64,000 nucleotides of DNA from Halostella salina (GTDB lineage Archaea > Halobacteriota > Halobacteria > Halobacteriales > Natronoarchaeaceae): positions 21,395 through 85,394 of the forward strand of contig NZ_RCIH01000012.1 of NCBI RefSeq assembly GCF_003675855.1. The letters are read 5' to 3'. The notes beneath the pieces were generated by a model that was not told the origin of the DNA, did not search any database, and saw only the letters and a program-made list of their open reading frames with translations. Below, piece by piece: positions 1 through 9,115 of this stretch (within the stretch, counting starts at the first letter, position 1; every line of letters starts with the position of its first letter). Position numbers and translations under genes: made by a program.

Positions 1-5
1 GATCG

Positions 6-3000
6 GTTTCAATGCCGTTTGGGCTTTGCTGGCTTCTGCGACGCGAGGGGGCTGAAGGTCTTGCCTTTGCAGGCCATGTTGTTTCAATGCCGTTTGGGCT
101 TTGCTGGCTTCTGCGACTTGCCGCAACGATGTTTAGACGGTTCAGAGCCGCCGTGTTTCAATGCCGTCTCGGCTTTTCTGGCTTCTGCGACCTATCACGA
201 AAGCAGTACGTGCCGGCGGTTGCATAAGTTTCAATGCCGTCTCGGCTTTTCTGGCTTCTGCGACATGATCTGGGCGGCCATCAAAGGCGGGGCGTCGTGG
301 CAGTTTCAATGCCGTCTCGGCTTTTCTGGCTTCTGCGACGCTGGGACAGCGCAGACTGCGGTATATACGCAGCATGTTTCAATGCCGTCTCGGCTTTTCT
401 GGCTTCTGCGACCTACACCGACGTGTTCGACGAGGCGATCCCCGACGAGTTTCAATGCCGTCTCGGCTTTTCTGGCTTCTGCGACCGCGCTCGGGAGAAA
501 CTCCCCGGGCTGGTGCGCCAAGTTTCAATGCCGTCTCGGCTTTTCTGGCTTCTGCGACCACTCCCCGTCGTGGGGGTGGTGGGTGTCGCAAGTCGTTTCA
601 ATGCCGTCTCGGCTTTTCTGGCTTCTGCGACTCGTCGAGATCGAGGCCGTGGACAGCCCCGAGCCGGGGTTTCAATGCCGTCTCGGCTTTTCTGGCTTCT
701 GCGACCCGCGGGCGTGCCGGCCGTCGCCATATGCACGCCGCGTTTCAATGCCGTCTCGGCTTTTCTGGCTTCTGCGACGTAGGCGCGCCGGAGGTATTTT
801 TCGGCATACGAGTTTCAATGCCGTCTCGGCTTTTCTGGCTTCTGCGACGTCGGACCTGAATACGGACCCGTGGCAAATGTACGAGTTTCAATGCCGTCTC
901 GGCTTTTCTGGCTTCTGCGACCCGCCAGCCATGCGGGGATGATGTCGATGGTGGAGTTTCAATGCCGTCTCGGCTTTTTTGGCTTCTGCGACACGTACAC
1001 GTCGGTGCCGTCGCCCCGCGGGAAGATGAAGTTTCAATGCCGTCTCGGCTTTTCTGGCTTCTGCGACCGTCCTCCGGCCACGCGTCCACGTTCCAGTCGA
1101 CATAGTTTCAATGCCGTCTCGGCTTTTCTGGCTTCTGCGACATGGCTCGTCGAGACCAACGCCGACGGCGCGACCGTGTTTCAATGCCGTCTCGGCTTTT
1201 CTGGCTTCTGCGACTTGGCGCTGTCGGGGTCGCCGATCGCGCCGTCGCCGTCGTTTCAATGCCGTCTCGGCTTTTCTGGCTTCTGCGACCGGGCGTCATC
1301 TGGGCTTTCTGGGCGTGGTTCTTGTTTCAATGCCGTCTCGGCTTTTCTGGCTTCTGCGACCCTGTACGACGGCAGCGACGGGTGGTATATGGAACAGTTT
1401 CAATGCCGTCTCGGCTTTTCTGGCTTCTGCGACTGAACGCCCCGGCAGGGAGCCGGGACGGTTCGAGCGGTTTCAATGCCGTCTCGGCTTTTCTGGCTTC
1501 TGCGACAACATCCGCCAGCTGGTTAACGCTCGGGCAATCGAGTTTCAATGCCGTCTCGGCTTTTCTGGCTTCTGCGACGCGCCGCGACGCTCGCCCGGAG
1601 CGCGCCCGATGCGGTGTTTCAATGCCGTCTCGGCTTTTCTGGCTTCTGCGACCGCCGCCACCGCCGCCGTACAGTCCACCACCACCGCCGGTTTCAATGC
1701 CGTCTCGGCTTTTCTGGCTTCTGCGACCGTGCTATCTCGGCCGGATCCCCGCCGCCGTTGTCCGTTTCAATGCCGTCTCGGCTTTTCTGGCTTCTGCGAC
1801 ATTGGCATGGACGAGTCAGTGGACATGCCGCAGCTGGGTTTCAATGCCGTCTCGGCTTTTCTGGCTTCTGCGACCAGCGACCCCAGAGACAATCAGGAGA
1901 ACGGAACCGTTTCAATGCCGTCTCGGCTTTTCTGGCTTCTGCGACGATTGCGAACTCATAGTGCTCTCACTCTCTCGGGAGGTTTCAATGCCGTCTCGGC
2001 TTTTCTGGCTTCTGCGACTCAGTTCTTCTTCGTCAGTCATGGGCTTGATTGATTGTTTCAATGCCGTCTCGGCTTTTCTGGCTTCTGCGACCTGGACCTC
2101 TCCGACATCGAAGACTGACGACTCCGGCTGTTTCAATGCCGTCTCGGCTTTTCTGGCTTCTGCGACGTGGCGTTACGTGTCCGCGTGGGACGATCGTTCA
2201 TACAGTTTCAATGCCGTCTCGGCTTTTCTGGCTTCTGCGACGTCCCAGACCATGCACGCCCCGCTTTTCACCGCCGTTTCAATGCCGTCTCGGCTTTTCT
2301 GGCTTCTGCGACCATTTCGGTCGGTCCGTCGTAGCTCTGACTCATGTTTGTTTCAATGCCGTCTCGGCTTTTCTGGCTTCTGCGACGGATACCTCGTCGG
2401 TCGGTTGGCCGCCGTCCGTCATGTTTCAATGCCGTCTCGGCTTTTCTGGCTTCTGCGACCTCTGGGTCCACCTGTTCCCGCAGTACAGCGACGGGTTTCA
2501 ATGCCGTCTCGGCTTTTCTGGCTTCTGCGACGAGCCTGCGTGCGCCATCCAGAGCGACGCCAACCTGTTTCAATGCCGTCTCGGCTTTTCTGGCTTCTGC
2601 GACGCGTCAGTATTCGCACTGTGGATATTCGCCACACGAACCGTTTCAATGCCGTCTCGGCTTTTCTGGCTTCTGCGACCTGGAAGACCTCCCGATCGGC
2701 CTCAATGCCGAACTGTGTTTCAATGCCGTCTCGGCTTTTCTGGCTTCTGCGACTGGACGGTCCGCTTGAGGTCCCCGGATTCGATCGTCTGTTTCAATGC
2801 CGTCTCGGCTTTTCTGGCTTCTGCGACTCACGCTCCCGTCGCGTCCCCGCACCTCAAGCGTGTCGTTTCAATGCCGTCTCGGCTTTTCTGGCTTCTGCGA
2901 CGCGCGAGATACACACACGCGCCGCGTCGCGTGGTTTCAATGCCGTCTCGGCTTTTCTGGCTTCTGCGACGGTTGACGTGTCCGATCCCGCCGAAGATGG

Positions 3001-3263
3001 TGACTTGTTTCAATGCCGTCTCGGCTTTTCTGGCTTCTGCGACGTAATACGTCGTGGGACGGCTTCGACGACGTGGTACAGTTTCAATGCCGTCTCGGCT
3101 TTTCTGGCTTCTGCGACCTGCCGTTTTGTCGACGAGCCGATGCCGGACTGTTTGTTTCAATGCCGTCTCGGCTTTTCTGGCTTCTGCGACGCTGCAGGAC
3201 TACCCGGAGCTGGCGCACAAAAGCGTGTTTCAATGCCGTCTCGGCTTTTCTGGCTTCTGCGAC
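6..3263 (-). CRISPR. CRISPR array 1, type I-D, 45 repeats
   Basis: I count 45 repeats of 37 bp, separated by 44 unique spacers of about 33-39 bp. On the plus strand the repeat begins GTTTCAATGCCGTCTCGG and ends GGCTTCTGCGAC. Read on the minus strand it ends in ATTGAAAC, the usual 5' handle of a mature crRNA, so the array is transcribed leftward from the leader at 3264-3391. The two leader-distal repeats (6-42 and 81-117) differ from the rest and partly resemble the repeat of array 2. Repeat 956-992 has one C-to-T change. The array may continue left of the window. Reading frames running through it are only repeat translations. Confidence 0.98.
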
Positions 3264-3391
3264 AGGGGGTGAAAATCACGGGATAGAGGCAATAAAGCTT
3301 GTTACTGGCTTGGCTCAGTACCCACGTTTCGTCGACCGGGGCTGTACAGAGATACTAAAAAGGTCCACGAAGACTGGCCGGGCTGGGACGA
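3264..3391 (-). promoter_or_regulatory. Leader of CRISPR array 1
   Basis: Between array 1 and the end of csa3. Read on the minus strand, two blocks match the leader of array 2: about 41 bases adjoining the first repeat (3264-3304, containing AAGCTTTATTGCC) and a distal block (3328-3372) with a TATA-like CTTTTTAGTATCTC between arms TTCGTCGACC and GGTCCACGAAG (one mismatch). The near block has an AT-rich TTTATTG about 25 bp before the first repeat, a plausible pre-crRNA promoter. Confidence 0.85.
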
Positions 3392-4039
3392 TTATTCCAC
3401 TTGCTGTAGCAATAGCTCACCGGTGAGCGTCAGCTCTACGAGCTTGGTCTTCCCGGTATGTTCGGTGTCGACGGCATCAACCACGGCCAACTGGTCGACG
3501 TGTCGCCCAACAGTGCTCTTGGCCACTGAACTCTCATCTGCCAACTCGGAAATCGAAACAGGCTGGTCAACAGTTGCGAGAAGGCGCAACGTTTCCAGCG
3601 ATTTCTCCGGTGGACTTGCCGTGATATTCGGTAGCGACCACTCCTCGAACGAGCGATCCAGGTCGCTGAAAAAGAGGACTGTATCGACACAGTCCCGGTG
3701 AACCAGCGTTGCGATGGTCAACGGAAGGAGCACATCGCGGGCTCCGCCACCAAGATTGACGATAACGGTACCTTCGGCAGCCTGAATGAGATCACAGCAG
3801 GCCAGAATACTATTCTCGATACTACTCACTGGAACGTCTTCCTGCAGAAACGAGACGGAAGGTTCGATCGTATTGACGAACTGTTCGACGCCAGTGAGTG
3901 CTTCCGACGCACGCTCATTGTCCGTGCTCTCTGCTGGCCGAACCACGATGACCTCGTCTCCTTCGTCGATCCCGTGTTTCAGGATCGGTCGTGTCACCCG
4001 GGCTTCGTCGAAGCCAAGCGTTGAGAGGTACGTCCGCAT
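3392..4039 (-). CDS. csa3: CRISPR-associated CARF-HTH regulator Csa3
   Basis: The 215-aa protein fits Csa3, a CRISPR-linked transcription factor that senses nucleotide ligands through a CARF domain and binds DNA through a winged helix. The N-terminal half has a Rossmann-like CARF pattern with the glycine-rich ligand loop VNLGGGARD. The last ~75 residues form an ArsR/MarR-like winged helix (SISELADESSVAKSTVGRHV). I chose ATG 4039 (MRTYLSTLGF) because a TATA-like TATTATTCC lies about 27 bp upstream, giving a leaderless mRNA; an ATG 18 codons upstream is possible but would precede that TSS. The gene diverges from cas6 and ends just before the array 1 leader, so it may control the operon, the leaders or both. 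The target is inferred. Confidence 0.85.
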   Translation of the reverse strand: MRTYLSTLGFDEARVTRPILKHGIDEGDEVIVVRPAESTDNERASEALTGVEQFVNTIEPSVSFLQEDVPVSSIENSILACCDLIQAAEGTVIVNLGGGARDVLLPLTIATLVHRDCVDTVLFFSDLDRSFEEWSLPNITASPPEKSLETLRLLATVDQPVSISELADESSVAKSTVGRHVDQLAVVDAVDTEHTGKTKLVELTLTGELLLQQVE

Positions 4040-4220
4040 TGCTGATCTGTGCCGTCCCCACAGGAATAATACCACCGTTGCATCTGACTGCAACTACTGC
4101 GCCCGAATGCGACTATTGTCGTATCATGTCAATCAGTCATTTGATTTATTATCCCATCCGCTCAAGCAATCCGATAGGGCCAGCATCACCGCATGATCAC
4201 CACCAGCAAACTCAATTGAG
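4040..4220. promoter_or_regulatory. Divergent csa3 / cas6 promoter region
   Basis: This 181-bp spacer separates the divergent starts. On the minus strand TATTATTCC near 4063-4071 is placed for a leaderless csa3 transcript. On the plus strand TTTGATTTATTATCC near 4140-4154 is a good TATA candidate for the cas operon and would leave a 5' UTR of about 40 nt before the cas6 ATG. No experimental start is known. Confidence 0.55.
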
Positions 4221-5054
4221 ATGCGCCATATCACAGTCACCGTCCGCCCGACTACACGGTTTCCGGTACCGATCTCGGATGGATACAGTGTCTACAGTTC
4301 ACTCCTCTCGGCACTGGACGCAGTCGACGAATCCGTCAGCGAACACATTCACGACTCACCGCTCGGAAGCCTGCACTGCAGCGGTCTGCTGGGTGTGTTC
4401 GGGGACAGTGACCGGTCCTATCACAAATCGGTCCGACCGAACCAGAGTTACGAGCTAACTCTTGGGGTCGTGGACCCACAGGATCAGGAGATATTCCAGA
4501 CGCTCGTGCAAGCGCTCGTGCTGGAGGGCGACGAACTCGAATTGACGAACGGAACGCTTCACGTCGAAAGCTTCGAGAGTGAGAACACAACTCGGCAGGA
4601 AATTCTGAAGGAGGCTAACGGGTACGACGACCCAGCCATCGAGATCAACTTCCGGACTGCAACCTGCATTGAGGAGGCAGGTGAGGTAACAACCATGTTC
4701 CCCTACCGGGTTGCAGTGTTCAACAGCCTCCTTGGAAAATGGAATCAGAGTGCTTCCGAGGAAGTGGAACTCGATATCGGGCGTGAATCTCTCGCTGCTG
4801 GCGTTATCGAGAAGCCCGATGAACGCTCGTACGATACTCATAGTGTCCTGGTGAATCGCGTAAAGAACGAGAAGGGAGAAAATCGGAATCGGTTCAAACA
4901 GGGTTTTTCCGGCCGTTGTGCGTATGAATTCAAGGATGCTAGTGACTCAGTGGAAAACGCGGTAACTGCTCTAGCGATGTTTGGGGAGTATTCGGGAGTA
5001 GGGAGTGCCGTTGCACGAGGCTGTGGAAACATCATTGTGGAGGTGACATCATAA
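4221..5054 (+). CDS. cas6: Cas6 CRISPR RNA endoribonuclease
   Basis: The 277-aa protein is the size of archaeal Cas6, the metal-independent RNase that cuts pre-crRNA inside each repeat to leave the 8-nt ATTGAAAC handle. The C-terminus carries the family's glycine-rich loop (GEYSGVGSAVARGCGNI), the clearest family mark. The N-terminus has the RAMP-like beta start MRHITVTVRP. It is the first gene of the operon; its TAA overlaps the cas10d ATG (TAATG). It would process both 37-bp arrays, whose repeats differ internally but share their ends. The catalytic histidine cannot be fixed without a structure-based alignment. Confidence 0.9.
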   Translation: MRHITVTVRPTTRFPVPISDGYSVYSSLLSALDAVDESVSEHIHDSPLGSLHCSGLLGVFGDSDRSYHKSVRPNQSYELTLGVVDPQDQEIFQTLVQALVLEGDELELTNGTLHVESFESENTTRQEILKEANGYDDPAIEINFRTATCIEEAGEVTTMFPYRVAVFNSLLGKWNQSASEEVELDIGRESLAAGVIEKPDERSYDTHSVLVNRVKNEKGENRNRFKQGFSGRCAYEFKDASDSVENAVTALAMFGEYSGVGSAVARGCGNIIVEVTS

Positions 5055-7471
5055 TGAACCCAAAAGCTGCTCAAATGGCACACAGCTGGCTCGTAGAGCA
5101 AGAGGATTTGTACACTAACGTAATCGATCACGCTGGTGCGTACGATGCGAAGGTTGATTCCTCAGCCAACTCATCGCTGGCGGCCCATATCCTTAATGCG
5201 GTAACGGTTGGTGTCAATACGTTCGTCTATAACGCTGTTCGGTCCGATGAAGACGTTACAGAGTATGAGGAGGAGATTCGGGTTCTTGCGGCCGCTCTCG
5301 CGCTACACGATACGAACAAGTACGTTCGAGAAGCCTACGGGTTTGACGCCGACGGAAACACTGCAGATGCCTTCGACTACTATTTCGACCCCGAAGATGG
5401 TGAGGGCGATGATTTCGGGATTGAGGAATTCCTAGGTGATGGATATCGTGATGATCTTCATTATCTTGTTCAGCGGACCGAAGTCCGTGAAGACACGCGA
5501 GAGACACGGGCGACTGATACAGAGTTCCGTGGATTAGAGCGATACTGTCGGATCGGCGACCAGATCGCTTCGGTTGCATTGCGAGGTGGAATTACCGAGG
5601 TGGCTGAGAAGCTTGCTACCTATTTCGGTGATGAGGTTCACTATATCGAATTCACGGAGTTAGAACAGCCGGTGTTGAACGACTTGCTCATCAGTACGGT
5701 GAAAGAGGTTATAGCTGGAGAGGGTAACTTTGAGACGAAGGGTGTTATAATAGGGAGTACACCGGATGGTGTACTTTATCTTGGTAACTCAATTGAGCGG
5801 GAAAAACTCCAGAAGCTGACTTTAAATCGCCTTCCAGAAAGAATCCAAGATGAGTTCACATTTTCCTGTAAGCTTGGATGGAACAAATTCGACTACGATA
5901 TATTAGCTGAGATAGAGATCCCGATTGGTAGGAAAAAGGATAGGATTCGGGAACAGGCAACTGAACTAATCAAATCGGATGCTGGTGGAACTGAGCCTTT
6001 TGAGTTAATCCCAAATGAATTTACTGAATATCTACCGGTACTAATAAAAGCGATATATGAAGATAACCGGAAGGAATATCCTACGGAGGACTTGACAGAA
6101 GCCTATGAATCTGTTTACCATTCCATCGAGGGTGGAAAAAGCACGAAGGGTCAAAAAGTAAAGATAAAACTACTAAAATACCTATGTAAAAATTTTGACG
6201 AATATAGAGATGATCTTCGGTCTCTACAGGCAGAAATTGGAGAGGAACTTGATGGAGATCTGACGCCAGAGACAGATGCAACAGGCGATATCATAGAGCG
6301 GTTTTTCTCTATTACAACGAAATTAAGTCTTGCACCGAAAGATAGAATGTGTTTCCTATGTGGAGCAGAAGCTGATACAAAGTACCAGAAAGGATATGGT
6401 ATATACCAGACACAAGGGTATTCTCGGCGTGTCTCTCCACATTCCAAATATAAAACAATTTGTGGTGTATGTAACTTAGAATATGCCCTATTTTCACATG
6501 TTTGTGGAGAACATGACATTAATACGAGTGAATCTTTAGAGACGGCATATTTCTATTTCAGCGACTTCCTTGGGGATGTTCGAGTTAGAAGACGCCGAAT
6601 TGGAAATGTTGTCCATGGTGATGCCAACGAACTTGATGACACAAAGGTAACTACGGGCCTCGTTAGTTCACAGTATTTTATTCAACCAATATTCATAAGG
6701 GGGGAGAACCACCGGATGGCAGTCATCCGGCAGGTGATGCAGGCTGCCCAGGATGCCGGGATGAAGGTGGTCGTGGGACGACCGTTCACGCGCTTCGAGA
6801 GCGCGGATGCGGTCTTCACGGACGAGGAGGCCACCCGACCGCAAGAACTCCTCGGGCTGGATGAAGCGGAACGCTTCGGGCCGCTCCCCGACTTCGTTTC
6901 GGAGGATCGGACCGATTCCCATCTCCGCCGCTCGCTCCAGCTGTTCAAAATCATGAGTATGGTTGGACAGGAGGCCAACATGTCCAATCCATACATCCAA
7001 CTCGACAGGGACACGTTCCACAGTATCGCCGACTTCGCAGTCGTCAATCACGAACACGCAACCCGACTCTCGGACCTCCGGGAGTACTTCGAAACGTACC
7101 ATCAAGATGCACTTATGGAAATGAGAACCATTGCCGAACGAGGGATCGACCTGTTCGGCAAGCAGTTCGACAGCAAGTACAAGAAAACGAAAGTCTTCCG
7201 CGAGGCTATCGACGCGTTCCTCAGCGGAAAGAATCAGCGGATGGAGGATGACGAACTCATCGAGTACGTTGAGAGTCAGGTGTATGCCGTTGCTGAACGT
7301 GAGGATTACGCCGGCTACGTCGAAACTGGTGAAGCAGAGGCGTTCGTCGAAGCGATACACACCTATCTGGTGGAGAACGACCTTGACGACCTCAAGAAAC
7401 TCTCGGACTGGGAAGACGCACTGGTGAACTCGTACTACTACGCCTACGACCAAGCACTTCAGGACCAATAA
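5054..7471 (+). CDS. cas10d: Type I-D large subunit Cas10d/Csc3 with HD nuclease
   Basis: The 805-aa protein matches Cas10d, the large subunit of the type I-D effector, which carries the HD nuclease that in other type I systems sits on Cas3. The N-terminus has the HD pattern: His45 in SSLAAHIL and His85-Asp86 in ALHDTNKYV. A zinc-binding segment lies around residues 430-490 (CFLCGAE... CGVCNLEY... HVCGEH). No GGDD cyclase motif is visible, as expected for Cas10d. Start ATG 5054 overlaps the cas6 stop. The middle of the gene (about 5700-6700) is much richer in A/T, with A/T-ending codons, and composition switches back abruptly near 6700; this looks like intragenic recombination with a donor of different composition. 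The reading frame stays intact. Confidence 0.9.
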   Translation: MNPKAAQMAHSWLVEQEDLYTNVIDHAGAYDAKVDSSANSSLAAHILNAVTVGVNTFVYNAVRSDEDVTEYEEEIRVLAAALALHDTNKYVREAYGFDADGNTADAFDYYFDPEDGEGDDFGIEEFLGDGYRDDLHYLVQRTEVREDTRETRATDTEFRGLERYCRIGDQIASVALRGGITEVAEKLATYFGDEVHYIEFTELEQPVLNDLLISTVKEVIAGEGNFETKGVIIGSTPDGVLYLGNSIEREKLQKLTLNRLPERIQDEFTFSCKLGWNKFDYDILAEIEIPIGRKKDRIREQATELIKSDAGGTEPFELIPNEFTEYLPVLIKAIYEDNRKEYPTEDLTEAYESVYHSIEGGKSTKGQKVKIKLLKYLCKNFDEYRDDLRSLQAEIGEELDGDLTPETDATGDIIERFFSITTKLSLAPKDRMCFLCGAEADTKYQKGYGIYQTQGYSRRVSPHSKYKTICGVCNLEYALFSHVCGEHDINTSESLETAYFYFSDFLGDVRVRRRRIGNVVHGDANELDDTKVTTGLVSSQYFIQPIFIRGENHRMAVIRQVMQAAQDAGMKVVVGRPFTRFESADAVFTDEEATRPQELLGLDEAERFGPLPDFVSEDRTDSHLRRSLQLFKIMSMVGQEANMSNPYIQLDRDTFHSIADFAVVNHEHATRLSDLREYFETYHQDALMEMRTIAERGIDLFGKQFDSKYKKTKVFREAIDAFLSGKNQRMEDDELIEYVESQVYAVAEREDYAGYVETGEAEAFVEAIHTYLVENDLDDLKKLSDWEDALVNSYYYAYDQALQDQ

Positions 7472-8421
7472 TGACACTCGAATACCCCGACAAAGGCCTC
7501 GTCGAATCGCACAGCATCTACAGGAAACGAAAGCCGACGGTGACGTTGATCGTCAAGCGGGACGTGACTGAACCGACGCTGTTCCGGAACTCCAACCACG
7601 ACCGCGCCGAAACGCAGGAGTTCGGTGACAAACTCCACGCTCAGGTCAACGGTGAGAAATTCACCAGCAAAGAGCGCCTCACTGGACTCGACTTGCTTCG
7701 GCGGCTGGACGACGATGGAACGCTCATTGATGACGAATATACGTACAACGAACCAGATGACTTGGCGGATTCCCTGAACGTTGGGACGCTCACCTACGGT
7801 CTCGCGGGGACCGGGGACCAGGATTTCGCCATCAAATCCCGGGTCGTGGAGGGCTACACCTATACGACCGACGAATACGACCTGATGAACAAGGAAACCC
7901 GGAACGCTGTGTATGAAACCGGGACCATGCAAGATAACGAAGGCGAACAGTCACAGGCACTGTTCGACTTTGTGAAGGTCCAGCCAGGAAACGACCTCGT
8001 GCATTTCATCACGCTGGAGGCAGCCACAGGGCCAATGTTGCTCTACACGCTCCACAATATCCTGAATACCGGAAAGTATGGGGCACGAGAGACCCGAACG
8101 GGTCGGAATGTCCGCAACGATGTCCTTGGTGTCATTCTCGGGGATCACGATACGTCCCTTTCGACCGGCGAACTGCTAATGGAGTATCACAGTGACGACG
8201 ATGATTTGGTCGAAAGCCTCAGTGAGTACATTCAGGGGGTTCGCCGTGAGGACTGGGACGTGTACGGGGAGTTCGAGGGTGCCGAAGCTGCCCCGAACTG
8301 GCTTGATGACCTGCTGAGCGTGGCTGCCCGTGAAGCCGATGACGCAGATGAGATCATGAAAGAAGAGTTCGGTCGCCTAATGACGGAGGCTCGGGAGAAC
8401 TTCGAACTGACCGATGAATGA
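7471..8421 (+). CDS. csc2: Type I-D backbone subunit Csc2 (Cas7 family)
   Basis: The 316-aa protein matches Csc2, the Cas7-type RAMP protein that polymerises along the crRNA spacer to form the I-D effector backbone. Recognisable family segments are KPTVTLIVKRDVTEPTLFRN near the N-terminus and VHFITLEAATGPMLLYTL followed by NTGKYGARETRTGRNVRN around residues 185-215. The acidic C-terminal region is typical for haloarchaea. The ATG overlaps the cas10d stop by one base (TAATG), and the gene overlaps csc1 by 8 bp, so translation is probably coupled. Confidence 0.9.
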   Translation: MTLEYPDKGLVESHSIYRKRKPTVTLIVKRDVTEPTLFRNSNHDRAETQEFGDKLHAQVNGEKFTSKERLTGLDLLRRLDDDGTLIDDEYTYNEPDDLADSLNVGTLTYGLAGTGDQDFAIKSRVVEGYTYTTDEYDLMNKETRNAVYETGTMQDNEGEQSQALFDFVKVQPGNDLVHFITLEAATGPMLLYTLHNILNTGKYGARETRTGRNVRNDVLGVILGDHDTSLSTGELLMEYHSDDDDLVESLSEYIQGVRREDWDVYGEFEGAEAAPNWLDDLLSVAAREADDADEIMKEEFGRLMTEARENFELTDE

Positions 8422-9115
8422 ACAGACGTTCGAGGCGACGCTCTACGCGCCCCTCTTCTACTCTAGCTCAGAGGGGCGGGCAATTCGAACCCAACCAACG
8501 CTGTCAGCGACTGCACTAATGCACGCACTTGGGTACCGCTACTTCGATATGGAAAAGCGGTACGCCGAATTCGGGGAACACGCTACTACACCTGATTATT
8601 CACATCTTCGGGATGCGTCGTTTTTCGTCTCGGACATGCGTCCGGTGGCAGTCGAAACTGATGAGCGAACGTTCCGGAGTACAGACTACCGATCCGAACG
8701 GAACTTCACCACGAACGATACTGATCTGGCCAGACAGATTTCTGGTGACAAATCGATTCCGTCGATACTGGAGGACTCCGGAGCGGCCTATCAGACGATC
8801 CGCAACTACCTCGGTGTCTCACCGGGATCTACGTTTGAATTCACTATCTGGAGTGAGCAACCCATCCCCGACCGGCCCTTCTTCAGGATGGGTATCAAAC
8901 AGACCGGTGAATTCCGAGCAGAGGAATCATCACAAAACTCCATTATCCTGAACAAGTACCTGCTCTCGGAGGTGTATGATGTCAGTGAGGAACTGCTCAC
9001 GGAGCTGATGGAACACTGTGATTCGTTCAAGCGGGGCAATGATCCGAGACTGCAACATTTTGTCGGTTCAGATCCGGAGTTCGTTCGCGATCGGATTATC
9101 CCGGAGGTGGTCTGA
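8414..9115 (+). CDS. csc1: Type I-D subunit Csc1 (Cas5 family)
   Basis: The 233-aa protein fits Csc1, the Cas5-type subunit that caps the 5' handle of the crRNA in the I-D complex. It has the RAMP-like N-terminus (TFEATLYAPLFYSSSEGRAI) followed by TQPTLSATALMHALGYRYF, typical of Csc1. A later segment (RPFFRMGIKQTGEFRAEE) is also family-like. It overlaps csc2 by 8 bp and meets cas3' in a TGATG overlap. Its place between csc2 and the helicase gene is the standard I-D order. Confidence 0.87.
   Translation: MNEQTFEATLYAPLFYSSSEGRAIRTQPTLSATALMHALGYRYFDMEKRYAEFGEHATTPDYSHLRDASFFVSDMRPVAVETDERTFRSTDYRSERNFTTNDTDLARQISGDKSIPSILEDSGAAYQTIRNYLGVSPGSTFEFTIWSEQPIPDRPFFRMGIKQTGEFRAEESSQNSIILNKYLLSEVYDVSEELLTELMEHCDSFKRGNDPRLQHFVGSDPEFVRDRIIPEVV

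Noticed and set aside
19..3286. Long plus-strand frames through array 1 (for example 1142-3286, 714 codons)
   Set aside because: They repeat the translated CRISPR repeat (FQCRLGFSGFCD and similar) and are not genes.
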